From Zea mays (lineage: Eukaryota; Streptophyta; Magnoliopsida; Poales; Poaceae), in assembly GCF_902167145.1 (NCBI RefSeq), contig NC_050104.1, forward strand, positions 13,166,001 to 13,230,000: a stretch of 64,000 nt of DNA, in the 5' to 3' direction. A program made the position numbers and the translations under genes. Shown piece after piece: positions 44,737 through 56,553 of the stretch; position 1 is the first letter of the stretch; each line of letters starts with the position of its first letter. The notes under the pieces were generated by a model that saw nothing but the letters and a program-made list of their open reading frames with translations, was not told where the DNA came from and did not search any database.

Positions 44737-47700
44737 TACTATCCTATCTTAAATGGATGCAACATGACGACGATAGCATGTAGTCCGACTAAACGTGTGT
44801 TTCCATCAGTACAATGTAGGAATCAATGCCATGGTGTTATTGTGGCAACAAATGAGAGTGCAAGTATGACCAAACAAGGAAGTGGGGTGGATCATACCCA
44901 GTCGAAGCCAAGGGTCATTTCCAATGGTAATTGTTAAGAATCTTTATTCAGGTTACATATTTTCCCCACCCTGTTATCCTGAATGCCCTTTTATTTTATG
45001 TGGCTTGTATTTTCACGTTCCAGTTGATGACGATGACAGTGTCGTATTTGAAGATGATGCTGATGAGAACGAGGGATACCTATTTGCTAGGCAATGTACT
45101 AATTTTAATCTTTTTATGATACCAGTGCTTATATAAATACATATGTCTTACTCATTGTTTCCAAAAAAAATATCAGATGAGGATACCGATGAGGATATAG
45201 AGATTGATGGTAGTCAAGATGAATCGGCTGCCACTGATGTTCCTGACTCGTACGACAAGGTGTACAGCAACATCCCTAAAGAAACACATATGCTCAAGAT
45301 TGTTCCCAACTGCTGTTATTGCACCGCGAAGAAGTTTGAGTATGAGACACCTGGTTTTTGTTGTCGTGTGGTGGGAAGGTTGAGCTAGCCCCACTGGAGA
45401 CCCCTCCCCAACTCAAGAGGTTGTGGGATAGTGCAGACTCTAATGCTAGGCACTTTAGTGATAACATTAGGTTTTTAATGGCCATTTCTCTTTCACTTCC
45501 ATATACCGTTGTCTCGATAGTATGACAACTAATGTAAGGGATTCTGGTATATATATGTTTCGAGCACAGGGCATGATGTACCACAATATCAAGTCATTTG
45601 GTAGGGAGGGTGGGGCAGAGCATAAACACCTTGAGCTTTATTTTTATGATGATGATCCCACTCTCGAGCATCGGTACCGTAAGTGTCGCGACGAGCATCA
45701 ACAGAAATACAAAGATGTTATTTGACAGACAGTCGATATACTACGTGGAAACTCGTACTCTGAGCACCTTAGGACCATGGGCCATGTTGAGAACCTTGAT
45801 GACTATCGTATCACGTTGAACCTAGACCAGACGTTGAACCAGAAGACATATAACAAACCTCTCACTTTGGAGGTGGCCGCTGTCTGGATCGAAGGGAGTG
45901 AAGGGCGAGGCCAATTCAGCAAGAGTGTTATGCTCCATGGGAAGGATAGTTCAAGCCACTGCATCCGCTCATACCATGGATGCTACGATGCACTATCATA
46001 TCCATTATTCTTCCCTAGAGGCTAACTTGGATGGCATGCAAAAATCCCAAAGGTTGGAGTATCCATGGACGAAGTGGATGCATATCGTGCGACACATAGG
46101 GCAAGTAATGGAAATGATGAAGATGCGGGTTAGTTGTTTCTTTATAATTTGATATATTTGCGCAATATTAACTATCTTTTCAGCATCACTCACTTTATAA
46201 TCCTTGCGTATGCAGAATCTCCTAGCCATTTATGTGTGTATGTACGTGACTACTACTGCTACAAATTCTAGATTCGCCCTGGGTATTCAATCCAATACTT
46301 CATGGAAAGCGGCTTTTCCAGCAGTTCGCGGTCGACACGTACATAAAGATTGAGAGCTCTCGTTTAGATTTCATATGCAAGAATCAGGATCGGTTAAGGG
46401 CAGACCTGTACCAAGGTTTAGTGGATAGCATGCTAGATGGAGATATTAGAGCAGAGAAGGTTGGCAAGCGAACTGTGATGTCGACGTCGTTTATTGGTGG
46501 TCCTCGTGACATGAGACGTCGGTATATGGATGCTATGGCTCTGGTGTGGAAGTTTGGTAAACCAGACATATTTCTTACCATGACATGTAACCCTAACTAG
46601 GATGAGATAAGGAGGGAGCTTCTCCCTGGGCAGACACCGCAAGATCGTTCGGATCTTGTAGTCTGTGTCTTTCATGCGAAGCTACAAGAGTTAAAGCATA
46701 GGCTGACTAAACAAAATATTCTTGGTAAGGTCCAAGCCTACGTCTATGTCATGGAGTTTCAGAAGCGAGGTTTGCCGCATGCCCATTTTCTACTCATAAT
46801 GCAAAGGAAGTACAAGCTCACATGTCCTGAGCAGTACGACCTTTTGATCTCAGCCGAGATCCCAAGCAACAAGTATCCTGAACTACGAAAGATGGTTATC
46901 AAGCATATGATGCATGGCCCGTGTGGGTCGCTAAACCCTAACTGCCCATGCACTAAGGGTCGTAAATCATGAAAGAATCATTACCCTCGGCCTTTCAGTG
47001 ACACAACCTTGCAAGGGAAGGATTCGTACCCTATTTACAGACGTCGTGACGATGACCGTAAAGAAAAGGTCTGAGGGTGCGAACTGGACAATAGATGGGT
47101 TGTCCCTTATAACCCGTACCTCCTCCGTCTCTTCAACTGTCACATCAATGTCGAGGCATGTGGGAGCATCAAGGCTATTAAATACCTGTTCAAGTACATA
47201 TACAAAGGCCATGATCGTGCGTTTGTTGTTATGAGAGATGCGAGCAAGGCAGATGATGATGTTGATGAGATCAAGCAGTATAGAGATGCAAGGTGGGTGA
47301 CTCCTCCAGAAGCCTTGTGGAGGATATACGGCTTTGAGCTTAGTCAGATATCTCCACCTGTGATGCAGCTGCAACTCCATCTTCCAAACATGCACATGGT
47401 GGCGTTTCACGAGCGGCAAATGGTTGAGCGAGTCGTCAACCGTCCAGGTGTTGATAGGTCGATGCTCACAACATATTTTGAGGCGAATAGGCTACACGAG
47501 GAGGCTCGTGGCATCCTATATCGTGACTTCCCTGAGTGGTACACTTGGCAGAGTGGTAAGGACAAAGTATGGCAACGGAGGAAACGATATACAGGTGGAC
47601 AAGTCGGTAGAATAGTCTCTGCTCATCCGGCCGAGGGGGAGCGCTACTATCTTTGTGTTCTCCTAAACCACGTGACTGGCGCTGCCTCCTATGTGGATCT

Positions 47701-48222
47701 AAGGATAGTTGATGGTGTCACCCTACCGACTTTTCGTGAGGCAGCAGAGAAAAGGGGACTGCTTGAGTCAGACAACACACTGGATGAGTGTCTCATTGAA
47801 CGTGCTCTTTTCTAGATGCCATCGGCGCTGCGATGACTTTTTGCCACAATACTGGTGTACTGTGAGCCAAGCGATGTGGCTGTACTCTGGCAGAAACACA
47901 AATATTCTATGTTCGAGGACTATCAACACAGGAGTCAGAACAAAACTCATGTTGAGCAGATGGTATTGATTGACATTAGGAACATGCTCCAATCAATGGG
48001 AAAGGACATAAAGACATTCCCTCTACCTCCTATCATCGCATCGACGCGTATGACAATGCTATTGGTACTGCTAGGGAGGTTTACGAGGAGGAAAGTATCC
48101 AACTGACAGCGGGAGATGTGGCTCTTAAAGACTCTTAACAAGGAACAGAGGGGCGCCTATGATAATATTATGTCTGTCGTTGACACCGATCAGGGCGGAT
48201 TGTTCTTTGTGGATGGACCTGG

Positions 48223-48340
48223 TGTGAAGCGTCCCCAATCCTCTGGGACTCAAATGTGATACAATTACTAGTCCCAGGAGGCTAGTAAACACATTTATAC
48301 ATCAGATGATTCTAGATCTGCTTAAACGAGACAAACCTAT
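48223..48340 (+). other. Rearranged Helitron segment before element E
   Basis: After the FFVDGPG of the helicase Walker A region the frame departs from the expected GTGKT. The sequence TCCTCTGGGACTCAAATG near 48240 could match a later helicase block, which would imply an internal deletion. No frame remains open. Confidence 0.4.
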
Positions 48341-49676
48341 TGAAAGGGAATTAGGCTTACACCTAGTTCCTAAATAATTTTGGTGGTTGAATTGCCCAAC
48401 ACAAATATTGGACTGACTAGTTTGCTCTAGTGTATAAGTTATACAGGTGTAAAAGGTTCACATCTAGCCAATAAAAAGACCAAGTGTTGGATTCAACAAA
48501 GGAGCAATAAGGCAACCGAGGGCACCTCTGGCCGGAGGCACCGGACTGTCCGGTGTGCACCGGACAGTGTCCGGTGCGCCCGTAGACTTCGTTTTCTACC
48601 CTTCGCCAGAGGACTTCGACTTCAACCCTTCGCCCTCGGGAATTCGCGGAGGCCGGCGCGCTATAATTCACCGGACTGTCCGGTGTGCACCGGACATGTC
48701 CGGTGTGCCAACGAACCGCGGCCTCCGGAACTCGCCACCCTCGGGTTCGCGCGGCAGCCGCTCCGCTAAAATTCACCGGACTGTCTGGTGTGCACCGGAC
48801 TGTCCGGTGAACCACGGAGCAACGGCTACTTCCGCGCCAACGGTCACCTGCAAGCGCATTTAATGCGCGCTCTGCGCGCTCAGTCGGCAGGCGCGCCCAT
48901 ACCGTTGCACCGGACAATGAACAGTTCATGTCCGGTGTACACCGGACATCCAGGCGGGTCCACATGTCAGAGCTCCAACGGTCAGAATCCAACGGCAACG
49001 ATGACGTGGCAGGGGGCACCGGACTGTCCGGTGTGCACCGGACTGTCCGGTGCGCCATCGAACAGAGAGCTCCCAGCAACGGCCACATTTGGTGGTTGGG
49101 GCTATAAATACCCCAACCACCCCACCATTCATTGCATCCAAGCTTTCCACTTCTCAACCACTTACAAGAGCCAGGCATTCAATTCTAGACACATTCAAAG
49201 AGATCAAATCCTCTCCAATTCCACACAAAACCCTAGTGACTAGAGAGAGTGATTTGCCGTGTTCATTTGAGCTCTTGCGCTTGGATTGCTTCTTTTCTTT
49301 CTCATTTGTTCTTGTGATCACAACTCCATTGTAATCAAGGCAAGAGGCACCAATTGTGTGGTGGCCCTTGCGGGGAAGTTTTGTTCCCGGCTTTGATTTG
49401 AGAAGAGAAGCTCACTCGGTCCGAGGGACCGTTTGAGAGAGGGAAGGGTTGAAAGAGACCCGGCCTTTGTGGCCTCCTCAACGGGGAGTAGGTTTGCAAG
49501 AACCGAACCTCGGTAAAACAAATCTCCGTGTCTCACTTGCTTATTCGCTTGGGATTTGTTTTGTGCCCTCTCTCTCGGACTCGTTTATATTTCTAACGCT
49601 AACCCCGGCTTGTAGTTGTGTTTATATTTGTAAATTTCAGTTTCGCCCTATTCACCCCCCCTCTAGGCGACTATCA
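48341..49676 (+). repeat. 5' LTR of element E (1336 bp)
   Basis: Starts TGAAAGGGAATTAGG and ends CGACTATCA. The palindrome cluster lies at about 48539-49054, upstream of the TATA box. Confidence 0.96.
49103..49110 (+). promoter_or_regulatory. TATA box in the 5' LTR of E
   Basis: TATAAATA in GGGGCTATAAATACCCCAAC, about 50 bp after the last palindromic unit. Likely start of the genomic RNA a few tens of bases downstream. Confidence 0.82.
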
Positions 49677-49678
49677 AT

Positions 49679-49690
49679 TGGTATCAGAGC
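49679..49690 (+). other. Primer-binding site of E
   Basis: TGGTATCAGAGC, two bases after the LTR; complementary to the 3' end of initiator-methionine tRNA. Confidence 0.9.
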
Positions 49691-49724
49691 CCGGTGCTTC
49701 ATTAGAGCCTAACCGCTCGAAGTG

Positions 49725-52415
49725 ATGTCGGGAGATCACGCCAAGAAGGAGATGGAGACCGGCGAAAAGCCCACTACAAGCTACGGGAGCACTTCATCGG
49801 AAGAGTCCCGCACCAAAAGGAGGGAGAAGAAGAAGAGCTCCTCCAACAAAGGGAAGGAGAAGAAATCTTCTTCTCACCACAAAGAGAAGAAGGAAAAATC
49901 TTCTTCCCACAAGCCACATCGGAAAGGCGACAAGCACAAGAGGATGAGGAAGGTGGTCTACTACGAGACCGACACTTCATCAACTTCTACCTCCGACTCC
50001 GATGCGCCCTCCGTCACTTCTAAGCGCCAAGAGCGCAAGAAGTATAGTAAGATCCCCCTACGCTACCCTCGCATTTCCAAACATACACCTTTACTTTCCG
50101 TCCCATTAGGCAAACCACCAACTTTTGATGGTGAAGATTACGCTAGGTGGAGCGATTTAATGCGATTTCATCTAATCTCGCTCCACAAAAGTATATGGGA
50201 TGTTGTTGAGTTTGGTGCACAGGTACTGTCGGTAGGGGATGAGAACTATGATGAGGATGAGGTGGCCCAAATCGAGCACTTCAACTCTCAAGCAACGACG
50301 ATACTCCTCGCCTCTTTAAGCAAAGAGGAGTATAACAAAGTACAAGGGTTAAAGAGCGCCAAGGAGATTTGGGATGTACTCAAAACCGCGCACGAGGGAG
50401 ACGAGCTCACCAAGATCACCAAGCGGGAAACGATCGAGGGGGAGCTCGGTCGGTTCCGGCTTCACAAAGGAGAGGAGCCGCAACACATGTACAACCGGCT
50501 CAAGACTTTGGTGAACCAAGTGCGCAACCTCGGGAGCAAGAAGTGGGACGATCACGAAGTGGTAAATGTTATTTTAAGATCTCTCATTTTTCTTAATCCC
50601 ACTCAAGTTCAATTGATTCGTGGTAATCCTAGATATACTAAAATGACCCCCGAGGAAGTTATCGGGCATTTTGTAAGTTTTGAGTGCATGATAGAAGGCT
50701 CGAGGAAAATCAACGAGCTTGGCGACCCATCCGAAGCCCAACCCGTTGCATTCAAGGCAACGGAGGAGAAGAAGGAGGAGTCTACACCAAGTAGACAACC
50801 AATAGACGCCTCCAAGCTCGACAATGAGGAAATGGCGCTCGTCATCAAGAGCTTCCGCCAAATCCTCAAGCAAAGGAGGGGGAAGGACTACAAGTCCCGC
50901 TCCAAGAAGGTTTGCTACAAGTGTGGTAAGCCCGGTCATTTTATTGCTAAATGTCCTATATCTAGTGACAGTGACCGAGGCGACGACAAGAAGGGGAGAA
51001 GAAAGGAGAAGAAAAGGTACTACAAGAAGAAGGGCGGCGATGCCCATGTTTGTCGGGAATGGGATTCCGACGAAAGCTCAAGCGACTCCTCCGACGACGA
51101 GGACGCCGCCAACATCGCCGTCACCAAGGGACTCCTCTTCCCCAACGTCGGCCACAAGTGCCTCATGGCAAAGGACGGCAAACGGAAAAAGGTTAAATCT
51201 AACTCCTCCACTAAATATGAATCTTCTAGTGATGATAATGCTAGTGATGAGGAGGATAATTTACGTTCTCTTTTTGCCAACCTTAACATAGCTCAAAAAG
51301 AAAAATTGAATGAATTGGTCAGTGCTATTCATGAAAAGGATGACCTTTTGGATTCCCAAGAGGATTGTCTAATTAAAGAAAACAAAAAACATGTTAAGGT
51401 TAAAAAGGCTTATGCTCTGGAAATTGAGAAATGTGAAAAACTATCTAGTGAGCTAAGCACTTGTCGTGAGATGATTGACAACCTTAGAAATGAAAATGCT
51501 ATCTTAAATGCTAAGGTTGATTCACATGCTTGTAATGTCTCAATTCCCAATCTTAGAGATGACAATATTGACTTGCTTGCTAAGATTGATGAATTGAATG
51601 TATCTCTTGCTAGCCTTAGATTAGAGAATGAAAGTTTAATTGCTAAGGCTAAAGATTTTGATGTTTGCAATGCTACTATTTCCGACCTTAGAACTAAGAA
51701 TGAAATGTTGCATGCTAAGGTTGTAGAACTTAAATCTTGCAAACCCTCTACATCTAATGTTGAGCATGTTTCTATTTGCACTAGATGTAGAGATATTGAT
51801 GTTAATGCTATTCTTGATCATATGGCTTTAATTAAACAACAAAATGATCATATAGCAAAATTAGATGCAAAAGTTGCCGAGCACAACCTAGAGAATGAGA
51901 AATTTAAATTTGCTCGTAGCATGCTGTATAATGGGAGACGCCCTGGCATTAAGGATGGCATTGGCTTCCAAAGGGGAGACAATGTCAAACTTAATGCCCC
52001 TCCTAAAAATTTGTCTAACTTTGTTAAGGGCAAAGCTCCCATGCCTCAGGATAACGAGGGTTACATTTTGTACCCTGCCGGTTATCCCGAGAGCAAAATT
52101 AGGAAAATTCATTCTAGGAAGTCTCACTCTGGCCCTAATCATGCTTTTATGTATAAGGGTGAGACATCTAGCTCTAGGCAACCAACCCGTGCCAAGTTGC
52201 CTAGAAAGAAAACTCCTATTGCATCAAATGATCATGCCATTTCATTTAAAACGTTTGATGCATCTTATGTGCTTACTAGCAAATCCGGCAAGGTAGTTGC
52301 CAAATTTGTTGGGGGCAAACACAAGGGTTCCAAGACTTGTGTTTGGGTACCCAAAGTTCTTGTATCTAATGCCAAAGGACCCAAAACAGTTTGGGTACCT
52401 AAAGTCAAGAACTAA
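49725..52415 (+). CDS. gag: Gag polyprotein of E, intact
   Basis: Open frame of 896 residues from the first ATG after the primer-binding site. Residues 1-75 are Lys/Ser/Glu-rich and basic. The copia-type Gag core begins near residue 125 (LGKPPTFDGEDYARW). The CCHC zinc knuckle is CYKCGKPGHFIAKC from about residue 397, followed by a basic KKGRRKEKKRYYKKKGG run and an acidic Ser/Asp run. From about residue 525 to 760 the protein is predominantly coiled coil with Glu/Lys/Asn repeats. A Gag nearly twice the usual copia length is a Sirevirus trait. The stop codon is TAA 52413-52415, inside the candidate gag-pol intron. Confidence 0.95.
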   Translation: MSGDHAKKEMETGEKPTTSYGSTSSEESRTKRREKKKSSSNKGKEKKSSSHHKEKKEKSSSHKPHRKGDKHKRMRKVVYYETDTSSTSTSDSDAPSVTSKRQERKKYSKIPLRYPRISKHTPLLSVPLGKPPTFDGEDYARWSDLMRFHLISLHKSIWDVVEFGAQVLSVGDENYDEDEVAQIEHFNSQATTILLASLSKEEYNKVQGLKSAKEIWDVLKTAHEGDELTKITKRETIEGELGRFRLHKGEEPQHMYNRLKTLVNQVRNLGSKKWDDHEVVNVILRSLIFLNPTQVQLIRGNPRYTKMTPEEVIGHFVSFECMIEGSRKINELGDPSEAQPVAFKATEEKKEESTPSRQPIDASKLDNEEMALVIKSFRQILKQRRGKDYKSRSKKVCYKCGKPGHFIAKCPISSDSDRGDDKKGRRKEKKRYYKKKGGDAHVCREWDSDESSSDSSDDEDAANIAVTKGLLFPNVGHKCLMAKDGKRKKVKSNSSTKYESSSDDNASDEEDNLRSLFANLNIAQKEKLNELVSAIHEKDDLLDSQEDCLIKENKKHVKVKKAYALEIEKCEKLSSELSTCREMIDNLRNENAILNAKVDSHACNVSIPNLRDDNIDLLAKIDELNVSLASLRLENESLIAKAKDFDVCNATISDLRTKNEMLHAKVVELKSCKPSTSNVEHVSICTRCRDIDVNAILDHMALIKQQNDHIAKLDAKVAEHNLENEKFKFARSMLYNGRRPGIKDGIGFQRGDNVKLNAPPKNLSNFVKGKAPMPQDNEGYILYPAGYPESKIRKIHSRKSHSGPNHAFMYKGETSSSRQPTRAKLPRKKTPIASNDHAISFKTFDASYVLTSKSGKVVAKFVGGKHKGSKTCVWVPKVLVSNAKGPKTVWVPKVKN

Positions 52416-52428
52416 ATTTGTTTTGTAG
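52293..52428 (+). other. Candidate intron joining gag and pol frames, E
   Basis: Begins GTAGTT after GGCAAG at a gag codon boundary and ends in the pyrimidine-rich acceptor TTTGTTTTGTAG at 52428. The 136 nt include the gag stop. The next base opens the pol frame, which has no ATG before the protease active site and is closed upstream by that same TAG. The site arrangement is the same in C1 and D. Confidence 0.42.
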
Positions 52429-55400
52429 GTTTATGCATCCGGAGGCTCAAGTTGGATACTCGACAGCGGGTGCACAAACCACATGACAGGGGAGAAAAGG
52501 ATGTTCTCCTCATATGAGAAAAACCAAGATCCCCAACGAGCTATCACATTCGGGGATGGAAATCAAGGTTTGGTCAAAGGATTGGGTAAAATTGCTATAT
52601 CTCCTGACCATTCTATTTCCAATGTTTTTCTTGTTGATTCCTTAGACTACAACTTGCTTTCTGTTTCTCAATTATGTCAAATGGGCTACAACTGTCTTTT
52701 TACTGATACAGGTGTCACTGTCTTTAGAAGAAGTGATGATTCAATAGCATTTAAGGGTGTGCTAGAGGGTCAGCTATACTTAGTGGATTTTGATAGAGCT
52801 GAACTCGACACATGCTTAATTGCTAAGACTAACATGGGTTGGCTCTGGCACCGCCGACTAGCCCATGTTGGGATGAAGAATCTTCATAAGCTTCTAAAGG
52901 GAGAGCACATTTTAGGATTAACAAATGTTCATTTTGAGAAAGACAGGATTTGTAGCGCATGCCAGGCGGGGAAGCAAGTTGGAGTCCATCATCCACACAA
53001 GAACATCATGACGACCGATAGGCCGCTTGAGCTACTCCACATGGATCTATTCGGCCCGATCGCTTACATAAGCATCGGCGGGAGTAAGTATTGTCTTGTA
53101 ATAGTGGATGATTATTCTCGCTTCACTTGGGTATTCTTTTTACAGGAAAAATCTCAAACCCAAGAGACCTTAAAGGGATTCTTGAGACGGGCTCAAAATG
53201 AGTTCGCCTTAAGGATCAAGAAAATAAGAAGCGACAACGGGACGGAGTTCAAGAACTCTCAAATTGAAGGCTTCCTTGAGGAGGAGGGCATCAAGCATGA
53301 GTTCTCTTCTCCCTACACGCCACAACAAAATGGTGTAGTGGAGAGGAAGAATCGAACTCTTTTGGACATGGCAAGAACCATGCTTGATGAGTACAAGACA
53401 TCGGACCGGTTTTGGGCCGAAGCGGTCAACACCGCCTGCTACGCCATCAACCGGTTATATCTTCACCGAATCCTCAGGAAGACATCATATGAACTCCTAA
53501 CCGGTAAAAAGCCCAACATTTCATATTTTAGAGTTTTTGGTAGCAAATGCTTTATTCTTATTAAAAGAGGTAGAAAATCTAAATTTGCTCCTAAAACTGT
53601 AGAAGGCTTTTTACTTGGTTATGACTCAAACACAAGGGCATATAGGGTCTTTAACAAGTCCACTGGACTAGTTGAAGTCTCATGTGACGTTGTGTTTGAT
53701 GAAACTAACGGCTCTCAAGTAGAGCAAGTTGATCTTGATGAAGTAGGTGAAGAACAGGCTCCATGCATAGCGCTTAGGAACATGTCCATTGGGGATGTGT
53801 GTCCTAGGGAATCCGAAGAGCCTCCAAATGCACAAGATCAACCATCCTCCTCCATGCAGGCATCTCCACCAACTCAAAATGAGGATGAGGCTCAAAATGA
53901 TGAAGAGCAAAATCAAGAAGACGAGCCACCTCAAGATGATAGCAATGATCAAGGGGGAGATACAAATGATCAAGAAAAGGAGGATGAGGAAGAACCAAGA
54001 CCGCCACACCCAAGAGTCCACCAAGCAATCCAACGAGATCACCCCGTCGACACCATCCTCGGTGACATTCATAAGGGGGTAACCACTAGATCTCGTGTTG
54101 CTCATTTTTGTGAACATTACTCGTTTGTTTCCTCTATTGAGCCACATAGGGTAGAGGAAGCACTTCAAGATTCGGATTGGGTGGTGGCGATGCAAGAGGA
54201 GCTCAACAACTTCACTAGAAATGAGGTATGGCATTTAGTTCCACGTCCTAACCAAAATGTTGTAGGAACCAAATGGGTCTTCCGCAACAAGCAAGATGAG
54301 CATGGTGTGGTGACAAGGAACAAAGCTCGACTCGTGGCCAAAGGGTATTCACAAGTCGAAGGTTTGGATTTCGGTGAAACCTATGCACCAGTAGCTAGGC
54401 TTGAGTCAATTCGCATATTATTGGCCTATGCTACTTACCATGGCTTTAAGCTCTATCAAATGGACGTGAAAAGTGCCTTCCTCAATGGACCGATCAAGGA
54501 AGAGGTCTATGTTGAGCAACCTCCCGGCTTTGAAGACAGTGAGTATCCTAACCATGTTTATAGGCTCTCTAAGGCGCTTTATGGGCTCAAGCAAGCCCCA
54601 AGAGCATGGTATGAATGCCTTAGAGATTTCCTTATTGCTAATGGCTTCAAAGTCGGAAAAGCCGATCCTACACTCTTTACTAAAATTCTTAAAAATGACT
54701 TGTTTGTATGCCAAATTTATGTTGATGATATTATATTTGGGTCTACTAACGAGTCTACATGTGAAGAGTTTAGTAGGATCATGACACAGAAATTCGAGAT
54801 GTCAATGATGGGGGAGTTGAAGTATTTTCTGGGATTCCAAGTCAAGCAACTCCAAGAGGGCACCTTCATTAGCCAAACGAAGTACACTCAAGACATTCTA
54901 ACCAAGTTTGGGATGAAGGATGCCAAACCCATCAAGACACCCATGGGAACTAATGGGCATCTCGACCTCGACACGGGAGGTAAGTCCGTGGATCAAAAGG
55001 TATACCGGTCGATGATTGGTTCATTGCTTTATTTATGTGCATCTCGACCGGACATTATGCTTTCCGTTTGCATGTGTGCAAGATTCCAATCCGACCCTAA
55101 GGAATCACACCTTACGGCCGTAAAACGAATCTTGAGATATTTGGCTTATACACCTAAGTTTGGGCTTTGGTACCCTCGGGGATCCACATTTGATTTGATT
55201 GGTTATTCGGATGCCGATTGGGCGGGGTGCAAAATTAATAGGAAGAGCACATCGGGGACTTGCCAGTTCTTGGGAAGGTCCTTGGTGTCTTGGGCTTCAA
55301 AGAAGCAAAATTCGGTCGCTCTTTCCACCGCCGAAGCCGAGTACATTGCCGCAGGACATTGTTGCGCGCAATTGCTTTGGATGAGGCAAACCCTGCGGGA

Positions 55401-55674
55401 CTACGGTTACAAATTAACCAAAGTCCCTTTGCTATGTGATAATGAGAGTGCAATCAAAATGGCCGACAATCCCGTCGAGCATAGCCGCACTAAGCACATA
55501 GCCATTCGGTATCATTTTCTTAGGGATCACCAACAAAAGGGGGATATCGAGATTTCTTACATTAATACTAAAGATCAATTAGCCGATATCTTTACCAAGC
55601 CTCTTGATGAACAATCTTTTACCAGACTTAGGCATGAGCTCAATATTCTTGATTCTAGAAATTTCTTTTGCTAG
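52429..55674 (+). CDS. pol: Pol polyprotein of E, intact
   Basis: Frame open from 52429; the first ATG is at 52483, downstream of the protease Asp-Ser-Gly (52462-52470), so a downstream start would lose protease. Numbering from that ATG: integrase zinc residues His123 and His128, Cys157 and Cys160; catalytic Asp188, Asp251 and Glu287, exactly 35 residues between the last two; reverse transcriptase YVDD at 746-749; RNase H Asp910, Glu951 and Asp986. A Glu/Asp/Pro-rich linker separates integrase and transcriptase. Order PR-IN-RT-RH is Ty1/copia. No frame breaks. The pol frame is +1 relative to gag, so expression needs splicing or recoding. Confidence 0.96.
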   Translation, partial: VYASGGSSWILDSGCTNHMTGEKRMFSSYEKNQDPQRAITFGDGNQGLVKGLGKIAISPDHSISNVFLVDSLDYNLLSVSQLCQMGYNCLFTDTGVTVFRRSDDSIAFKGVLEGQLYLVDFDRAELDTCLIAKTNMGWLWHRRLAHVGMKNLHKLLKGEHILGLTNVHFEKDRICSACQAGKQVGVHHPHKNIMTTDRPLELLHMDLFGPIAYISIGGSKYCLVIVDDYSRFTWVFFLQEKSQTQETLKGFLRRAQNEFALRIKKIRSDNGTEFKNSQIEGFLEEEGIKHEFSSPYTPQQNGVVERKNRTLLDMARTMLDEYKTSDRFWAEAVNTACYAINRLYLHRILRKTSYELLTGKKPNISYFRVFGSKCFILIKRGRKSKFAPKTVEGFLLGYDSNTRAYRVFNKSTGLVEVSCDVVFDETNGSQVEQVDLDEVGEEQAPCIALRNMSIGDVCPRESEEPPNAQDQPSSSMQASPPTQNEDEAQNDEEQNQEDEPPQDDSNDQGGDTNDQEKEDEEEPRPPHPRVHQAIQRDHPVDTILGDIHKGVTTRSRVAHFCEHYSFVSSIEPHRVEEALQDSDWVVAMQEELNNFTRNEVWHLVPRPNQNVVGTKWVFRNKQDEHGVVTRNKARLVAKGYSQVEGLDFGETYAPVARLESIRILLAYATYHGFKLYQMDVKSAFLNGPIKEEVYVEQPPGFEDSEYPNHVYRLSKALYGLKQAPRAWYECLRDFLIANGFKVGKADPTLFTKILKNDLFVCQIYVDDIIFGSTNESTCEEFSRIMTQKFEMSMMGELKYFLGFQVKQLQEGTFISQTKYTQDILTKFGMKDAKPIKTPMGTNGHLDLDTGGKSVDQKVYRSMIGSLLYLCASRPDIMLSVCMCARFQSDPKESHLTAVKRILRYLAYTPKFGLWYPRGSTFDLIGYSDADWAGCKINRKSTSGTCQFLGRSLVSWASKKQNSVALSTAEAEYIAAGHCCAQLLWMRQTLRDYGYKLTKVPLLCDNESAIKMADNPVEHSRTKHIAIRYHFLRDHQQKGDIEISYINTKDQLADIFTKPLDEQSFTRLRHELNILDSRNFFC

Positions 55675-56553
55675 CTTGCACACATAGCTCTTTTGAATAC
55701 CTTTGATCATATCTCTTTTATATGCTATGACTCATGTGTTTTCAAGTCTATTTCAAACCAAGTCATAGGTCTATTGAAAGGGAATTGGAGTCTTCGGCGA
55801 AGAAAAAGGCTTCCACTCCGTAACTCATACTTCGCCATCACTCCGAGCAACTCTCTATTCCTTGGGAAAAATGAGCATCAAAGAAAAGGACTTCATCCTT
55901 GGGGGAGAGAATAAAAGCTCAAAAGCAAAAGGACCGGATTTCGTCTTTGGTAACATCTTAACTCATTCATTTATGACCAAAGAGGAAGAACTTACTTCAA
56001 GGGCTCTAACGATTCCGTTTTTGGCGATTCATGCCAAAAAGGGGGAGAAATGAGCCCAAAGCAAAAGGACCGCACCACCACCAATTTCAAAAACTTAGTA
56101 TTTTCAAAGAAGTATCTATCAATTGGTATCCTATTGTGTTCAAAGGGGGAGCAAGTAGCATTTCAAAATGATATATCAAAACCCTCTTGAACACTAAGAG
56201 GTGGATCTCTTTTAGGGGGAGTTTTTGTTTAGTCAAAGGAAAAGCATTTGATTCAGGGGGAGAAAATTTGAAATCCTAAAAATGCTTTGCAAACTCTTAT
56301 TCATTTACCTTTGACTATTTGCAAAAGATCTTTGAAATGGATTTACAAAAAGAATTTGCAAAAACAAAACATGTGGTGCAAACGTGGTCCAAAATGTTAT
56401 ATAAGAAAGAAACATTCCTTGCATATCTTGTAAGTAGTTATATTGGCTCAATTCCAAGTAACCTTTGCACTTACATTATGTAAACTAGTTCAATTATGCA
56501 CCTCTATATTTGCTTTGGTTTGTGTTGGCATCAATCACCAAAAAGGGGGAGAT
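55675..56553 (+). other. 3' noncoding region of E with multiple polypurine tracts
   Basis: No envelope-like or other coding frame. Purine tracts of the type AAAGGGGGAGAAA recur near 55898, 56036, 56142, 56213 and 56256, and the last, AAAAAGGGGGAGA at about 56540-56552, abuts the 3' LTR. Multiple tracts are typical of Sireviruses. Confidence 0.82.

Larger units (their letters stand above)
25859..48222 (+). pseudogene. Helitron Rep/helicase gene, multi-exon, broken and split by elements B and D
   Basis: Relic of the rolling-circle initiator/helicase of a Helitron. Likely exons: 25859-25949 (start ATG), 26031-26216, about 26308-26379, about 26649-26836, about 26932-27032, one split exon (27109-27136, 34526-34832, 44380-44622), about 44812-44928, 45023-45097, 45177-46128 and 46217 onward. 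N-terminal exons encode basic ERERQRHRERR-type stretches. The 45177 exon has a cysteine-rich patch (CCYCTAKKFEYETPGFCC) followed by the Helitron-like N-terminal domain. The last exon has the Rep two-histidine motif in RGLPHAHFLL (His codons at 46778 and 46784) and the tyrosine region KYLFKYIYKG at about 47180-47209. Breaks include TAG 46598-46600, TGA 46970-46972, frameshifts near 46020, 47050-47220 and 47815, and loss of the helicase after the first residues of Walker A near 48222. Confidence 0.85.

Noticed and set aside
48417..49243. Long open frames in Sirevirus LTRs on both strands, with HRTVRC or PDSPVN repeats
   Set aside because: They are translations of the CACCGGAC/GTCCGGTG palindromes and lie across the LTR promoter; the same frames recur in every LTR copy, including 56630-57456.
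55675..56553. An envelope-like gene in the space after pol of E, as reported for some Sireviruses
   Set aside because: No open frame of useful length; the region consists of polypurine tracts and AT-rich DNA.
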